Below, in pieces: positions 26,143 through 37,719 of a stretch of DNA of 64,000 nucleotides; the stretch's first letter is position 1; each line of letters starts with the position of its first letter. A program made the position numbers and the translations under genes. A model generated the notes under the pieces. The model ran no database searches, was not told the origin of the DNA, and was given only the letters and a program-made list of their open reading frames with translations. Source of the DNA: Xanthobacteraceae bacterium (GTDB lineage: Bacteria; Pseudomonadota; Alphaproteobacteria; Rhizobiales; Xanthobacteraceae); the NCBI GenBank assembly GCA_031291445.1, contig JARLJA010000098.1:1-64000 (forward strand), read 5' to 3'.

Positions 26143-27003
26143 ATGACTCCGTCCCGCGACATCGCCCAGCTTCTCGCCATCATGGCCCGCCTGCGCAGCC
26201 CCGTGACCGGGTGCCCGTGGGACCTCGAGCAGACATTCGAGACCATCGCGCCCTACACCATCGAGGAGGCCTTCGAGGTGGCCGAGGCAATCGCCCGCGG
26301 CGATCTCGACGACCTCAGGGACGAGCTCGGCGACCTGCTGCTGCAGGTCGTGTTCCATGCGCGGATGGCCGAGGACCAGGGCGCTTTTGCCTTCGGTGAC
26401 GTGGTCGAGGCCATCACCACCAAGATGATCCGGCGACATCCGCACGTCTTCGGCGATGCCGCCGGCGGCCGTGACGCCGGTTCCGTCAAGGAGGCATGGG
26501 GGCGCATCAAGGCCGAGGAGAAGGCCGAACGCGCGGCGCGCCGCAAGTCCGACGAGGCGCCCTCCTCGCTGCTCGCCGACGTCAAGGCCGGCCAGCCTGC
26601 GCTGGCGCGCGCGCTGGCGTTGCAGCGCAAGGCCGCTACCGTCGGGTTCGACTGGAACGATCCCCGCGCGGTGCTCGACAAGATCCGCGAGGAGGCCGAC
26701 GAGATCGAGGCTGCGCTTGATCGGGGCGATCGTGCCGAGGTCGCGGCCGAAACCGGCGACCTGATGTTCGCCCTGGTCAACCTCGCGCGCCATGTCGGCG
26801 CCGATCCGGAGACCGCGCTGCGCGGCACCAACGCCAAGTTCGAGCGGCGCTTCGCCCATATCGAGCGCGCGCTGAATCGGCGCGGCGTGGCGCTCGGCAG
26901 CGCCACGCTGGAGGAGATGGACGCGCTGTGGAACGAGGCCAAAGATCTTGAGGCCAAAACGCAAGAGGCGGCGGATGAGATCCGCCGCCCCGTCTCCCGG
27001 TAA
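26143..27003 (+). CDS. mazG: Nucleoside triphosphate pyrophosphohydrolase MazG
   Basis: 286 residues with two MazG domains. The first has EEAFEVAEAI and DELGDLLLQVVFHARM, the second EEADEIEAAL and ETGDLMFALVNLARH; each supplies the acidic metal ligands of the NTP-pyrophosphatase site. PWDLEQTFETIAPYTIEEAFE matches the conserved N-terminal region of E. coli MazG (263 residues). The ATG at 26143 is the start that leaves the family N-terminus intact; upstream in-frame sequence is not conserved. The enzyme cleans up non-canonical or excess NTPs. It converges on gabD. Confidence 0.93.
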   Translation: MTPSRDIAQLLAIMARLRSPVTGCPWDLEQTFETIAPYTIEEAFEVAEAIARGDLDDLRDELGDLLLQVVFHARMAEDQGAFAFGDVVEAITTKMIRRHPHVFGDAAGGRDAGSVKEAWGRIKAEEKAERAARRKSDEAPSSLLADVKAGQPALARALALQRKAATVGFDWNDPRAVLDKIREEADEIEAALDRGDRAEVAAETGDLMFALVNLARHVGADPETALRGTNAKFERRFAHIERALNRRGVALGSATLEEMDALWNEAKDLEAKTQEAADEIRRPVSR

Positions 27004-27029
27004 CCGAATGGCGCCTGCGCGCCGCGTGG

Positions 27030-28505
27030 TCAGACCCCGGTCTGGGTGATGAACTTGGTGTTGAAATAACCGTCCATGGCCTCGGTACCGCCTTCGGAGC
27101 CGTAGCCGGAATCCTTGATGCCGCCGAACGGGGTTTCCGGCAGCGCCAGGCCGAAGCTGTTGATCGAGACCATGCCGCTCTCGATCGCCGCGCCGATCGC
27201 GGTCGCCGTCTTGGTCGACCTGGTGAAGGCGTAGGACGCCAGCCCGAACGGCAGGCGGTTGGCCTCGGTCGCGACCTCGTCGAACGACGAGAACGGCGAG
27301 ATCAGGGCCAGCGGGCCGAACGGCTCCTCGTTCATGGCGCGCGCATCCTTGGGCACGTCGGTCATCACCGTCGGCTCGAAGAAGTAGCCCTTGTTGCCGA
27401 TGCGGTGGCCACCGGCGGCGACCTTGGCGCCCTTGGCGGTGGCGTCCTGCACCATCTGCTCGATGGCGTTGACGCGCCGCGGATTGGCGAGCGGGCCCAT
27501 GCGGCTGTCCTTGTCGAGGCCGTTGCCGACCTTGATCTTGCTGGTGCCGGCCACGAACTGTTCGATGAACTGGTTGTAGACGCCTTCCTGGACCAGGAAG
27601 CGGGTCGGCGAGATGCAGACCTGGCCGGCGTTGCGATACTTCGCCGCCGAGAGGATCTTCGCGGCGGTGGCCACGTCGGCATCGTCGAACACGATGGCCG
27701 GCGCATGGCCGCCCAGTTCCATGGTCACCCGCTTCATGTGCTGCCCCGCCAGCGCCGCGAGCTGCTTGCCGACGGCGGTCGAGCCGGTGAACGAGATCTT
27801 GCGGATGATCGGGTGGGGAATGAGGTACTGGGAGATTTCCGAGGGCACGCCGTAGACGAGATTGACGACGCCCGCGGGAACGCCGGCGTCGACGAAGGCG
27901 CGGATCAGTTCGGCCGGCGACGCCGGGGTCTCCTCGGGGGCCTTGACGATGATCGAGCAGCCAGCCGCGAGCGCCGCCGACAGCTTGCGCACCACCTGGT
28001 TGATCGGGAAATTCCACGGCGTGAACGCCGCCACCGGACCCACCGGCTCCTTGAGCGCGAGCTGGTAGACGCCGGGCGCGCGCGAGGGGATGACGCGGCC
28101 ATAGGCGCGGCGGCCTTCCTCGGCGAACCATTCGATCACTTCGGCCGCGGCCAGCGTTTCGCCCTTGGCTTCCACCAGGGTCTTGCCCTGCTCGCGGACC
28201 ATCAGCACGGCGATGGCGTCGGCGCGCTCGCGCAGCAGCGCCGCCGCCTTGTGCATCACCTTGGCGCGGTCGACCGACGACACCGCACGCCACTGCTTGA
28301 AACCGCGGTCGGCGGCCGCCAGGGCCTCGTCGAGATCGGCGGTGTCGGCATGCGCGACCGTGCCGATGGTCTCCTCGGTGGCGGGATCGAGAACCGGAAT
28401 GGTCTTGCCGGTCGAACTCCCGCGCCACTTTCCATCGATATGCAGCAAGACGTCGGAATAGGTCACAGCGCGCTCCTCGGGCATGGGATTATCGTTGGCG
28501 GCCAT
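27030..28505 (-). CDS. gabD: NAD(P)-dependent succinate-semialdehyde dehydrogenase
   Basis: 491-residue aldehyde dehydrogenase. Motifs in order: [14 protein letters not shown] (cofactor binding), [11 protein letters not shown], the general base Glu in ELGGHAP and the nucleophile Cys in GQVCISPTR, then EEPFGPLA and the C-terminal [13 protein letters not shown]. Overall similarity is to GabD-type succinate-semialdehyde dehydrogenases, which produce succinate in GABA breakdown. No gabT is adjacent, so another aldehyde is possible. It is 74 bases from hflX on the same strand. Confidence 0.85.
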   Translation of the reverse strand: MAANDNPMPEERAVTYSDVLLHIDGKWRGSSTGKTIPVLDPATEETIGTVAHADTADLDEALAAADRGFKQWRAVSSVDRAKVMHKAAALLRERADAIAVLMVREQGKTLVEAKGETLAAAEVIEWFAEEGRRAYGRVIPSRAPGVYQLALKEPVGPVAAFTPWNFPINQVVRKLSAALAAGCSIIVKAPEETPASPAELIRAFVDAGVPAGVVNLVYGVPSEISQYLIPHPIIRKISFTGSTAVGKQLAALAGQHMKRVTMELGGHAPAIVFDDADVATAAKILSAAKYRNAGQVCISPTRFLVQEGVYNQFIEQFVAGTSKIKVGNGLDKDSRMGPLANPRRVNAIEQMVQDATAKGAKVAAGGHRIGNKGYFFEPTVMTDVPKDARAMNEEPFGPLALISPFSSFDEVATEANRLPFGLASYAFTRSTKTATAIGAAIESGMVSINSFGLALPETPFGGIKDSGYGSEGGTEAMDGYFNTKFITQTGV

Positions 28506-28579
28506 CAGATAGCGGTCTCGTCGGGCCGGTCAAGGGTCGCGGGTGTTGCAGCGCCGAATAGGCGGTATTCGCCCCGGCT

Positions 28580-29965
28580 TTAGGGCCCCACGGGCCCGTG
28601 ATGGACGGTTGCGCCGAAACGCCGCATGACAGTCTCGCGACGCGTCTCGTCGACCCGCACCACCATGTGGAATGTGCCGTCGGCGAGCGTCTTGTCGAGG
28701 ACTTCGCTGTTCCGGTGCAGCCAGCTGACGCCGGCGCCGTCGCCGGCCTCGATCGTCACGTCGAGGACGACCCGGCTCGCCGCCAGGCGCTCCTCGATCG
28801 CCAGCAGCAACGCCTCGATCCCCTCGCCGGTCGCCGCCGACACCAAAAAGCACGGCCGCTCCGACGGCCGGCGCGCTGCGATCCTGGCGAGATCCGCCCG
28901 CTCCTGCGGGCTGAAGCGGTCGATCTTGTTCCAGACCTCGAGAATGCGGTCTCCCGCCTCCGGATCGATGCCGAGCTGGCGCAGCACCTCGTCGACGTCG
29001 TGCTGCTGGGCCTCGGCATCCTGATGCGAGATGTCGCGCACGTGGAGGATGACGTCGGCTTCCATGACCTCTTCGAGCGTGGCGCGGAACGCGGCCACCA
29101 GCATGGTCGGCAGGTCGGAGATGAAGCCCACGGTGTCCGACAGCATCGCCTTGCCGCCGTGGGGCAGCGTCAGCGCCCGCAGGGTCGGATCCAGCGTCGC
29201 AAACAGCATGTCGGCGGCCTGGACCTCGGCGCGGGTCAGGCGGTTGAACAGCGTCGACTTGCCCGCGTTGGTGTACCCGACCAGCGCGACCACGCGGTAG
29301 GGAACGCGCCTGCGGCCGGCGCGATGCAGCCGGCGGGTCGCCTGCACCTTCTTGAGCTCGGTTTCCAGCCGGGTGATCCGCTCGCCGATCATGCGCCGGT
29401 CGGCTTCGATCTGGGTTTCGCCGGGACCGCCCATGAAACCGAAACCGCCGCGCTGGCGCTCGAGATGGGTCCACGACCGGACCAGGCGGCTGCGCTGGTA
29501 GTTGAGATGGGCGAGCTCGACCTGCAGCGTGCCCTCCTTGGTCTTGGCGCGGCGGCCGAAGATCTCGAGGATCAGCCCGGTGCGATCGAGCACCTTGGCG
29601 TTCCACTGCTTCTCGAGGTTGCGCTGCTGGATCGGCGACAGCGCGCAGTCCATCACCACGAGTTCGGCCTCATGGCTGTGGACGAGGCCGACGATTTCCT
29701 CGACCTTGCCCTTGCCGAGATAGGTGGCCGGACGGATCTGGGAGATGGGCGCCAGTACGGCCTCGGCGACGGTGAGATCGATGGCACGCGCGAGCCCCAC
29801 CGCCTCCTCCAGACGCGCCTCGAGGTCGCGCGCGCTGGCCGGCCCCGCGTCAGCCTCGCCGCGCCGCGTCCGCAGGTAGGGGCCGACCACGATCACCCTT
29901 CCCGTCCGGTCGCCTTGCGGCGGCTTTGGACGGTCGGTCGCCCCGTCTATGTGGCGCGGGTCCAA
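28580..29965 (-). CDS. hflX: Ribosome-associated GTPase HflX
   Basis: 461 residues. An N-terminal HflX domain (LGKGKVEEI; GPGETQIEADRR in the linker) precedes the G domain with GYTNAGKST (G1), DTVGFISDLP (G3) and NKID (G4). HflX splits stalled or heat-damaged ribosomes. The start appears to be a TTG (MDPRHID) 11 bases after the hfq stop. hfq-hflX as a pair is a conserved arrangement, and both are probably co-transcribed. The ribosome site is weak, suggesting coupling to hfq translation. Confidence 0.93.
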   Translation of the reverse strand: MDPRHIDGATDRPKPPQGDRTGRVIVVGPYLRTRRGEADAGPASARDLEARLEEAVGLARAIDLTVAEAVLAPISQIRPATYLGKGKVEEIVGLVHSHEAELVVMDCALSPIQQRNLEKQWNAKVLDRTGLILEIFGRRAKTKEGTLQVELAHLNYQRSRLVRSWTHLERQRGGFGFMGGPGETQIEADRRMIGERITRLETELKKVQATRRLHRAGRRRVPYRVVALVGYTNAGKSTLFNRLTRAEVQAADMLFATLDPTLRALTLPHGGKAMLSDTVGFISDLPTMLVAAFRATLEEVMEADVILHVRDISHQDAEAQQHDVDEVLRQLGIDPEAGDRILEVWNKIDRFSPQERADLARIAARRPSERPCFLVSAATGEGIEALLLAIEERLAASRVVLDVTIEAGDGAGVSWLHRNSEVLDKTLADGTFHMVVRVDETRRETVMRRFGATVHHGPVGP

Positions 29966-29976
29966 TCAGGCGGATC

Positions 29977-30225
29977 TCAAGCTGCGGAATCCTCGCCGCC
30001 CTCGAACAGCTGGATGGGCGCGCCAGGCATGATGGTCGAAATCGCATGCTTGTAGACGAGCTGCGAATGCCCGTCGCGGCGGAGCAGCAGGCAGAAATTG
30101 TCGAACCAGGTGACGATGCCTTGCAACTTGACCCCATTGACCAGGAAGATCGTGAGCGGTGTCTTGGTCTTGCGGACGTGATTGAGGAAAGTGTCTTGCA
30201 GGTTTTGTGCGCGGTCTGCCGCCAT
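29977..30225 (-). CDS. hfq: RNA chaperone Hfq
   Basis: 82 residues, typical for alphaproteobacterial Hfq. The Sm1 motif covers [17 protein letters not shown] and the Sm2 motif is YKHAIST. It forms a hexamer that pairs small RNAs with mRNAs. The short C-terminal tail (EGGEDSAA) is acidic. The ATG at 30225 is fixed by the conserved [15 protein letters not shown] start, although the frame is open upstream. It lies between dat and hflX on the same strand; the 178-base gap before it probably holds its promoter. Confidence 0.97.
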   Translation of the reverse strand: MAADRAQNLQDTFLNHVRKTKTPLTIFLVNGVKLQGIVTWFDNFCLLLRRDGHSQLVYKHAISTIMPGAPIQLFEGGEDSAA

Positions 30226-30403
30226 TGTTTTTCTCGCAGCCTTTAGCTTGATTTTTTCCGGCCCAGACCCTCCCCCCGGAGAGCCGTAGCCGGTTTTGCC
30301 GGATTCCAAAGACCCCCTCCAGAAGCGGCGCTCGATTAGAAAGCAGGCGCTCCGCCAAGGCAAGTCCGCATCGGCGTCGGGCCCCCTGGAGGCGCCAAAT
30401 GGC

Positions 30404-31261
30404 TCAGGAAAACTGGCAAAATCGGTGAAATTCCTCGCGTAACCTGCGTGTCACCGGCCCCGGAGCGCCGCTCCCGATCGACTTGCCATCAACGGTCACG
30501 ACCGGCATCACGAGCTGGGTCGCCGCCGTAACGAACGCTTCCGCGGCGCCGCAGGCCTCGGCGACGGTGAAGGGGCGCTCCTCGAGCGTGATCTGCAGCG
30601 CGGCCAGCACATCCATCAGAACCGCGCGCGTGATCCCGGCCAGGATGCCCCGCTCGGCCGAGCGGGTGACGACGCTGCCGCTGTGGGTCACGATCCACGC
30701 GTTGCTCGCCGAGCCTTCGGTGACGAAGCCGTCGGCGCCGACATACCAGGCCTCGTAGGCGCCCTGCTCGCGGGCCGCTTGCCGGGCCAGGACGTTGGGC
30801 AGCAGCGCCACGGTCTTGATGTCGACCCGCGGCCAGCGGTTCTCAGGCACCGTCGCGACCGCAATGCCGCGTTCTGCGGAAGCCTGATTCTTCTGCAAGC
30901 TCAGACTGCGCGCGGTTGCCACGACGCTCGGCCTGACGCCGGCCGGCGGAAATACGTGATCACGGCGTGCCACGCCGCGGGTGATCTGGAGGTAGACGAG
31001 GCCATAATGAACGTGATTGCGCGCCACCAGCTCATGCAGGATCACGCTCAGCGCCGCGAGCGGCATCGGCAGGGCGATGCGCAGCTCGCGCAGCGAGCGC
31101 TCCAGTCGCGCCGTGTGACGCGGCATGTCGACGATGCGGCCGCCCCACACCTCGCACACCTCGTAGACCCCGTCGGCGAACTGGTAGCCCCGGTCCTCGA
31201 TGCTGACCCGGGCGTCGCGGAGCGGCAGGTAACGGCCATTGACGTATGCGATCCGTGACAT
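30404..31261 (-). CDS. dat: D-amino-acid transaminase
   Basis: 285 residues of the fold-type IV PLP aminotransferases. Lys149 in [12 protein letters not shown] is the Schiff-base lysine; the N-terminal [16 protein letters not shown] and the RGVARRDH stretch are typical of D-alanine aminotransferase rather than of IlvE. It interconverts D-alanine or D-glutamate and keto acids, supplying the cell wall. It sits ten bases after ntrX and ahead of hfq, an order I recognise from related genomes. Confidence 0.87.
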   Translation of the reverse strand: MSRIAYVNGRYLPLRDARVSIEDRGYQFADGVYEVCEVWGGRIVDMPRHTARLERSLRELRIALPMPLAALSVILHELVARNHVHYGLVYLQITRGVARRDHVFPPAGVRPSVVATARSLSLQKNQASAERGIAVATVPENRWPRVDIKTVALLPNVLARQAAREQGAYEAWYVGADGFVTEGSASNAWIVTHSGSVVTRSAERGILAGITRAVLMDVLAALQITLEERPFTVAEACGAAEAFVTAATQLVMPVVTVDGKSIGSGAPGPVTRRLREEFHRFCQFS

Positions 31262-31271
31262 CGGTGCCCCG

Positions 31272-32639
31272 TCAGCCCACGCCCAGGGCTTTGAGCTTGC
31301 GATGCAGCGCCGAGCGCTCCATGCCCACGAACTCGGCGGTGCGCGAGATGTTGCCGGAGAAGCGGCTGATCTGCGCGATCAGGTAGTCACGCTCGAACAC
31401 CTCGCGGGCTTCGCGCAGCGGCAGCCCCATGATGTGCTCGCCGTTGCCGCTGTTGGGCATCGCCGGCACCATTGATCCGACGTCCTGCGGCAGCATGCTG
31501 GCCGTGATCACGGCGTCCGGATCGCCGCCGGCCAGGATCATTACCCGCTCGACGTTGTTGCGGAGCTGGCGCACGTTGCCGGGCCAGACGTGGGACTGCA
31601 GCACGGCCATGGCGTCGTCGCCGATCTGGCGTTTTGGCAGCCCGGTGGACGCCGAGATCTGGTCCATGAAATAGGCGATCAATTCCGGGATGTCCTCGCG
31701 CCGTTCGGACAGCGGCGGCACCCGGATCGGAACCACGGACAGGCGGTGGTAGAGGTCCTCGCGGAACCTGCCCTCCGCGATCTCGGCCTCGAGATTGCGG
31801 GCGGTCGACGAGATGATGCGGACATCGACACTGACCCGGGTGGTGCCGCCGACCCGCTGGAAGGTCTGGTCGACCAGAACCCGCAGGATCTTGTTCTGGG
31901 TCTCGCGCGGCATGTCGGCGATCTCGTCGAGAAACAGCGTGCCGCCGTGGGCTTCCTCGAGCGCACCGGTCTTGCGGCCCTCGCCTTCGCCATTCTCGAC
32001 GCCGAACAGCTCGACTTCCATCCGCTCCGGCGTGATCGCCGCAGCATTGAGGACCACGAACGGGCCCTGGGCACGCGAGGACATCGCATGAAGACTGCGC
32101 GCCACCAGTTCCTTGCCCCCGCCCGCAGGACCGACGATCATGATGCGGCTGTTGGCCTTGGCCGCCCGCTCGATGGTCTGGCGCAGCTGGTTCATGCAGG
32201 GTGAATGCCCGATCAGCGAACCGGACACCGGCGCGAGCTGTTTCAACTCCTTCACCTCGCGCTTGAGGCGCGAGTTTTCCAGCGCCCGGGTCGCGACCAG
32301 GATCAGGCGGTCGGCCTTGAACGGCTTCTCGATGAAATCATAGGCCCCGCGCTTGATCGCGGCGACCGCGGTTTCGATGTTGCCGTGGCCCGAGATCATC
32401 ACCACCGGCAGCTCGGGATGGTCGCGCTTGATCTGCTCGAGCAGTTGCAGGCCGTCGAGCTTGCTGCCCTGCAGCCAGATGTCGAGAAACACCAGACCCG
32501 GGCGCCGGTTCGAGATCTCCAGCAGCGCCTGATCGCTGTCGCGCGCGGTGCGCGTTTCGAACCCCTCGTCCTCGAGGATACCCGCGACAAGCTCGCGAAT
32601 ATCCGCCTCGTCGTCGACAATCAGGATCTCAGGTGCCAT
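31272..32639 (-). CDS. ntrX: Nitrogen assimilation response regulator NtrX
   Basis: 455 residues: receiver domain with phosphorylated Asp53 (LVFLDIWLQG), an AAA+ domain with Walker A GPAGGGKE and Walker B LFLDEIADM, and a C-terminal Fis-type helix-turn-helix. The sigma-54 contact loop is not GAFTGA; that region reads GVENGEGEGRKTGALEEA, as is usual for NtrX, so it probably does not activate sigma-54 promoters in the classical way. Its start overlaps the ntrY stop by 11 bases. It controls nitrogen and redox-related genes with NtrY. Confidence 0.95.
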   Translation of the reverse strand: MAPEILIVDDEADIRELVAGILEDEGFETRTARDSDQALLEISNRRPGLVFLDIWLQGSKLDGLQLLEQIKRDHPELPVVMISGHGNIETAVAAIKRGAYDFIEKPFKADRLILVATRALENSRLKREVKELKQLAPVSGSLIGHSPCMNQLRQTIERAAKANSRIMIVGPAGGGKELVARSLHAMSSRAQGPFVVLNAAAITPERMEVELFGVENGEGEGRKTGALEEAHGGTLFLDEIADMPRETQNKILRVLVDQTFQRVGGTTRVSVDVRIISSTARNLEAEIAEGRFREDLYHRLSVVPIRVPPLSERREDIPELIAYFMDQISASTGLPKRQIGDDAMAVLQSHVWPGNVRQLRNNVERVMILAGGDPDAVITASMLPQDVGSMVPAMPNSGNGEHIMGLPLREAREVFERDYLIAQISRFSGNISRTAEFVGMERSALHRKLKALGVG

Positions 32640-34902
32640 GTGCGATGTCTGCTGGTTGGGGGGCCGGAGCGGCCCTCGTGTCATGGGGTGAGGCGTCGCC
32701 GGGATGGCCCGCCGCGGCGAACCGCAGTCGCATCCAGGCCCCGCGCGCGCCGGGACGAATGGCGGAGGCGTCATTGAGTTCGATGCGGCCGCCGTGGTCT
32801 TCGAGCACGCGGCCGACGATGGCGAGCCCGAGGCCGGTGCCCTTCTCGCGGGTGGTCACGTAGGGCTCGAGCAGCCGCGAACGGCTCTCCTTGGGCAGGC
32901 CGATGCCGTTGTCGATCACGTCGATCACGATGTCGTCGACGTCACGGCCGACCGTGACGTCGATCTTGCCGCGCCCCAGCGTCTCGGGCGGCACCGCGCC
33001 GATCGCCTCGGTGGCGTTCTTGATGATGTTCTGAAGGGCCTGCGAGATCAGGCGGCGGTCGAACCGGGCCGGCATCGGATCCTCGGCGATCTGGGCCTCG
33101 ATGTCGATGTCGGGGTGGCCGACCCGCATCAGGAACACCACCTGGCGGACGGTGTCGGCGACGTCCTCGGCCTCGATCACGGGTTTCGGCATCCGTGCGA
33201 ACCGCGAGAACTCGTCGACCATCCGGCGGATGTCGTCGACCTGCCGGACGATGGTGTCGGTGCACTGCTCGAAGATCGGCTTGTCCTCGATGATCACCTT
33301 GCCGAACTTGCGCTTGATCCGTTCGGCCGACAGCTGGATCGGCGTCAGCGGGTTCTTGATCTCGTGGGCGATGCGGCGGGCGACGTCGCCCCAGGCCGAG
33401 GTCCGCTGCGCGGTCACCAGCTCGGTGATGTCGTCGAGGGTGATGATGTAGCCGTCGTGTGACGGGCTGTTCTGTTCGGCGGTGATGCGGACCGAGAGGT
33501 TGCGTTCGCGGTCGTTGCGGCTGATGGTGATCTGGCCCTGGGTCAGGCGCTGCGCGCCTTCACGCGCGCTCGCCATCATCTCGTCGAGTTCGGGGATCAC
33601 TTCCGAGAGCCGGTGTCCGAGGGTCTCGGATTCCGAATGCCCGATCAGCTTCTCCGCCGAGCGGTTGAGAATGCCCACGGTGTCGGAGGAATCGACGCCG
33701 ATGATGCCCGCGCTCGCCGACGACAGCACGGCCTCGATGAAGCGGCGGCGGCTGTCGATCACGTCGCTGGCGCTCACCAGTTCGTCGCGCTGGGTCCTGA
33801 GCTCCTGGGTCATCTTGTTGAAGGTCGAGCCGAGATTGGCGAGGTCGCCCTCCGACTTGATGATCGGGACCTGGACGTGGAGGTCGCCGGTCGACACCAG
33901 GTTCGCCGCGCCGATCAGGCGCCGAATCGGCGCCACCAGCCAGTTGGCGAAGTTCAGCCCGATGACGATGGCGGCCAGCAGCACGGTGAGCGCGATCACG
34001 GCGAACATCAGCGCGAAGGCGTACTGGATGCCGAGCCGGCGTGCTTCGAGCGCGGAATAGCTCGCCACGCTCTCCTCGGTCTCGCGCAACTGCGCCACCA
34101 CGCGCGGATCGAGCAGGCGCGCGACGTAGAGGAACGTGTCGGTGAAGGCGTGCAGCCGGATCACGGCGGCGACGTAGTTGGCCTCGATGAAGACGGCGAT
34201 CTGCGGTTCATCCTCGCCGACGTTCTTGAGGAAGTCCGGCGCCGGGGTGGTGAAGTCGCGCACGATCCCGGTCTGGGCCGTCTCGAGGACGTTGCGATCC
34301 TTGTCGATCAGCATCGCCCCGGGCAGATTTCGCGCGGCGGCGTCCGACGTCAGCATTTGCCGGAACGAAGCGCGGTCGATGTCGTAGAGCGGACGGGCGT
34401 GGGCAAGATCGTTGGCCATCCCGATGATGTCGCCGCGGATCAGCTGGCCGTGCTCGTGCAGGTAGGAGTTGGCGACGATCAGCGAGTTCTCGATCACCGT
34501 GCGGATCCGGGCCGAGAACATGCGGTCGAGGCCGCGGTCGAGCGTGACGTAGGCGACGAGCGAAACCAGCACCGCGGGCAGCGCCGAAATGAACAGGAAC
34601 AGCAGGACGACCTGAACGTGGAGCCGCGCGGCAGCCCGGCCGCGGCGCCGCGCCTGGACCAGCTTGGTGATTTCCGAGACGATGATCGCCAGCAGCATCA
34701 GGATCGTGCCGGCATCGATCGCCAGGAAGGTATTGACCACGGCGTCGGTCGGCCGGACCGGGGTCATTTCGGTCAGGACCAGGAAGGTCAGGACCGCCGA
34801 CAGCAGCGCGATTCCCACGGCGAACGGCACCAGGAAACGCCGCAGAGTCCGTCGCTGCGGCTCCCCCAACGCCGAGTCGATGGTTCCTGTTTCGCTGGTC
34901 AT
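32629..34902 (-). CDS. ntrY: Nitrogen regulation sensor histidine kinase NtrY
   Basis: 757 residues. Three N-terminal membrane helices (about 20-45, 57-77 and 95-118) precede an extracytoplasmic sensor region, another helix (about 285-310), a HAMP domain, a PAS domain (about 380-480), the histidine box [20 protein letters not shown] near residue 512, and the ATPase with GTGLGLAIVGRV. It phosphorylates NtrX. It is the first gene after a 189-base gap following ntrC and overlaps ntrX. Confidence 0.95.
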   Translation of the reverse strand: MTSETGTIDSALGEPQRRTLRRFLVPFAVGIALLSAVLTFLVLTEMTPVRPTDAVVNTFLAIDAGTILMLLAIIVSEITKLVQARRRGRAAARLHVQVVLLFLFISALPAVLVSLVAYVTLDRGLDRMFSARIRTVIENSLIVANSYLHEHGQLIRGDIIGMANDLAHARPLYDIDRASFRQMLTSDAAARNLPGAMLIDKDRNVLETAQTGIVRDFTTPAPDFLKNVGEDEPQIAVFIEANYVAAVIRLHAFTDTFLYVARLLDPRVVAQLRETEESVASYSALEARRLGIQYAFALMFAVIALTVLLAAIVIGLNFANWLVAPIRRLIGAANLVSTGDLHVQVPIIKSEGDLANLGSTFNKMTQELRTQRDELVSASDVIDSRRRFIEAVLSSASAGIIGVDSSDTVGILNRSAEKLIGHSESETLGHRLSEVIPELDEMMASAREGAQRLTQGQITISRNDRERNLSVRITAEQNSPSHDGYIITLDDITELVTAQRTSAWGDVARRIAHEIKNPLTPIQLSAERIKRKFGKVIIEDKPIFEQCTDTIVRQVDDIRRMVDEFSRFARMPKPVIEAEDVADTVRQVVFLMRVGHPDIDIEAQIAEDPMPARFDRRLISQALQNIIKNATEAIGAVPPETLGRGKIDVTVGRDVDDIVIDVIDNGIGLPKESRSRLLEPYVTTREKGTGLGLAIVGRVLEDHGGRIELNDASAIRPGARGAWMRLRFAAAGHPGDASPHDTRAAPAPQPADIAHGT

Positions 34903-35091
34903 TCCGGTACATGTCGCCGAGGAAAGAGTGGCGATGCTCCGCGAGAACCGCCTGCCCCTGCAAATAACTGATGCAAGGATACAACAATGTTGCCAAATTG
35001 CGACATTTCCGGGGCGCGGGCAATGGCAGAGTTGCCGCAGCGGGCCTGGACATGCTCCGCCTTTGCCGGCCCCGCTATCCGCGCTCTTCGC

Positions 35092-36534
<1,443 letters not shown>

Positions 36535-36540
36535 GGGATC

Positions 36541-37719
36541 TCAGCTTGTCCGATGGGCGGGCTGCGTCGACGTTCCCGAAGCGTCGCCGCCGTCGCGGGT
36601 TGGGGATGGAGGTTTGGTCTCGCTGAACATCGGCAGCAAGATTCGGAACGTGGTCTTGCGCGGCACCGACTCGCATTCGATGATGCCGCCGTGATCGCCG
36701 ACGATCTTGGCGACCAAAGCGAGGCCGAGCCCGCTCCCGGTCGGCTTGGTGGTGACGAACGGATCGAACAGATTGGGCATCAGGTCCTCGGGCACGCCCG
36801 GCCCGTTGTCCTTGACGCAGAATTCGAGCGGCAGAGAGACCCGCGACTTCTTGCCGGGGACGGACAGCCGCACCCCCGGACGAAACGCAGTGGTGAGCTG
36901 GATCTCGCCGTCGGTCCCCAGATCCGCGACCGCCTCGGCGGCGTTCTTCACCAGATTGAGGAACACCTGGATCAGCTGATCCTGGTTGGCCAGCACCGGA
37001 GGCAGCGAGGGATCGTAGTCCTCGACGAATTTGATGTCGCGGGCGAAGCCGGACTGCGCCAGCCGTTTGACGTGGTCGAGCACCGAGTGAATGTTGACGG
37101 GGCCGCGCGCCACCGGGCGTTCGTCGCCGAATACTTCCATCCGGTCGACCAGGGTGACGATGCGGTCGGCTTCGTTGCAGATCAGGCGGGTCAGCGTGCG
37201 GTCCTCGGCCGAGGCGCCCTGCTCGAGCAGCTGGGCGGCGCCGCGAATTCCCGACAGCGGATTCTTGATCTCGTGGGCGAGCATCGCCGCCAGCGCGATC
37301 ACCGATCGCGCGGCGCTGCGGTGGGTGAGCTGACGGTCCATCTTGTCGGCGATCGAGCGTTCCTGCAGCATCACCACGATATGGCCCGGGCGCTCGGTCA
37401 CCGGCGCGACATGCAGATCGACCTGCCGGTCGGCGCCGATCCGCGGCGTCCCGAGGTCGACCTTGTATTCGTTGACCGCCGCGTTGTTGCTGCGGACCTG
37501 GTCGACCAGCGCCAGCAGCGGGCTGCCGAACGGCACGAGATCCTTCAGCGACTGCCGCCGCAGCAGCTGGATGGAGCTTTCGAAGAAAGCCTCCGCGGCC
37601 ATGTTGGCGTCGATGATCTTGTCGTCGGGGCCGATCTGGATCACCGGGTTGGGCAACGCGTTGAGGACGGCCTCGGCATCGCCCTGCGACATCATGGTGT
37701 GGTGGCTGGGCCGGCTCAT
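36541..37719 (-). CDS. ntrB: Nitrogen regulation sensor histidine kinase NtrB
   Basis: 392 residues from the ATG at 37719, which overlaps the dusB stop (ATGA) and has GGAGGG seven bases upstream. A PAS domain (about 15-110) is followed by the phosphoacceptor His149 in [16 protein letters not shown] and the ATPase motifs [16 protein letters not shown] and GSGLGLALV. It is soluble and responds to PII. dusB-ntrB-ntrC is a classic alphaproteobacterial operon. Confidence 0.96.
   Translation of the reverse strand: MSRPSHHTMMSQGDAEAVLNALPNPVIQIGPDDKIIDANMAAEAFFESSIQLLRRQSLKDLVPFGSPLLALVDQVRSNNAAVNEYKVDLGTPRIGADRQVDLHVAPVTERPGHIVVMLQERSIADKMDRQLTHRSAARSVIALAAMLAHEIKNPLSGIRGAAQLLEQGASAEDRTLTRLICNEADRIVTLVDRMEVFGDERPVARGPVNIHSVLDHVKRLAQSGFARDIKFVEDYDPSLPPVLANQDQLIQVFLNLVKNAAEAVADLGTDGEIQLTTAFRPGVRLSVPGKKSRVSLPLEFCVKDNGPGVPEDLMPNLFDPFVTTKPTGSGLGLALVAKIVGDHGGIIECESVPRKTTFRILLPMFSETKPPSPTRDGGDASGTSTQPAHRTS

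Noticed and set aside
34950..35040. A sigma-54-like element before ntrY (TGGCA, then TTGTA, on the minus strand)
   Set aside because: The essential GC of the -12 box reads GT, and the spacing is marginal.
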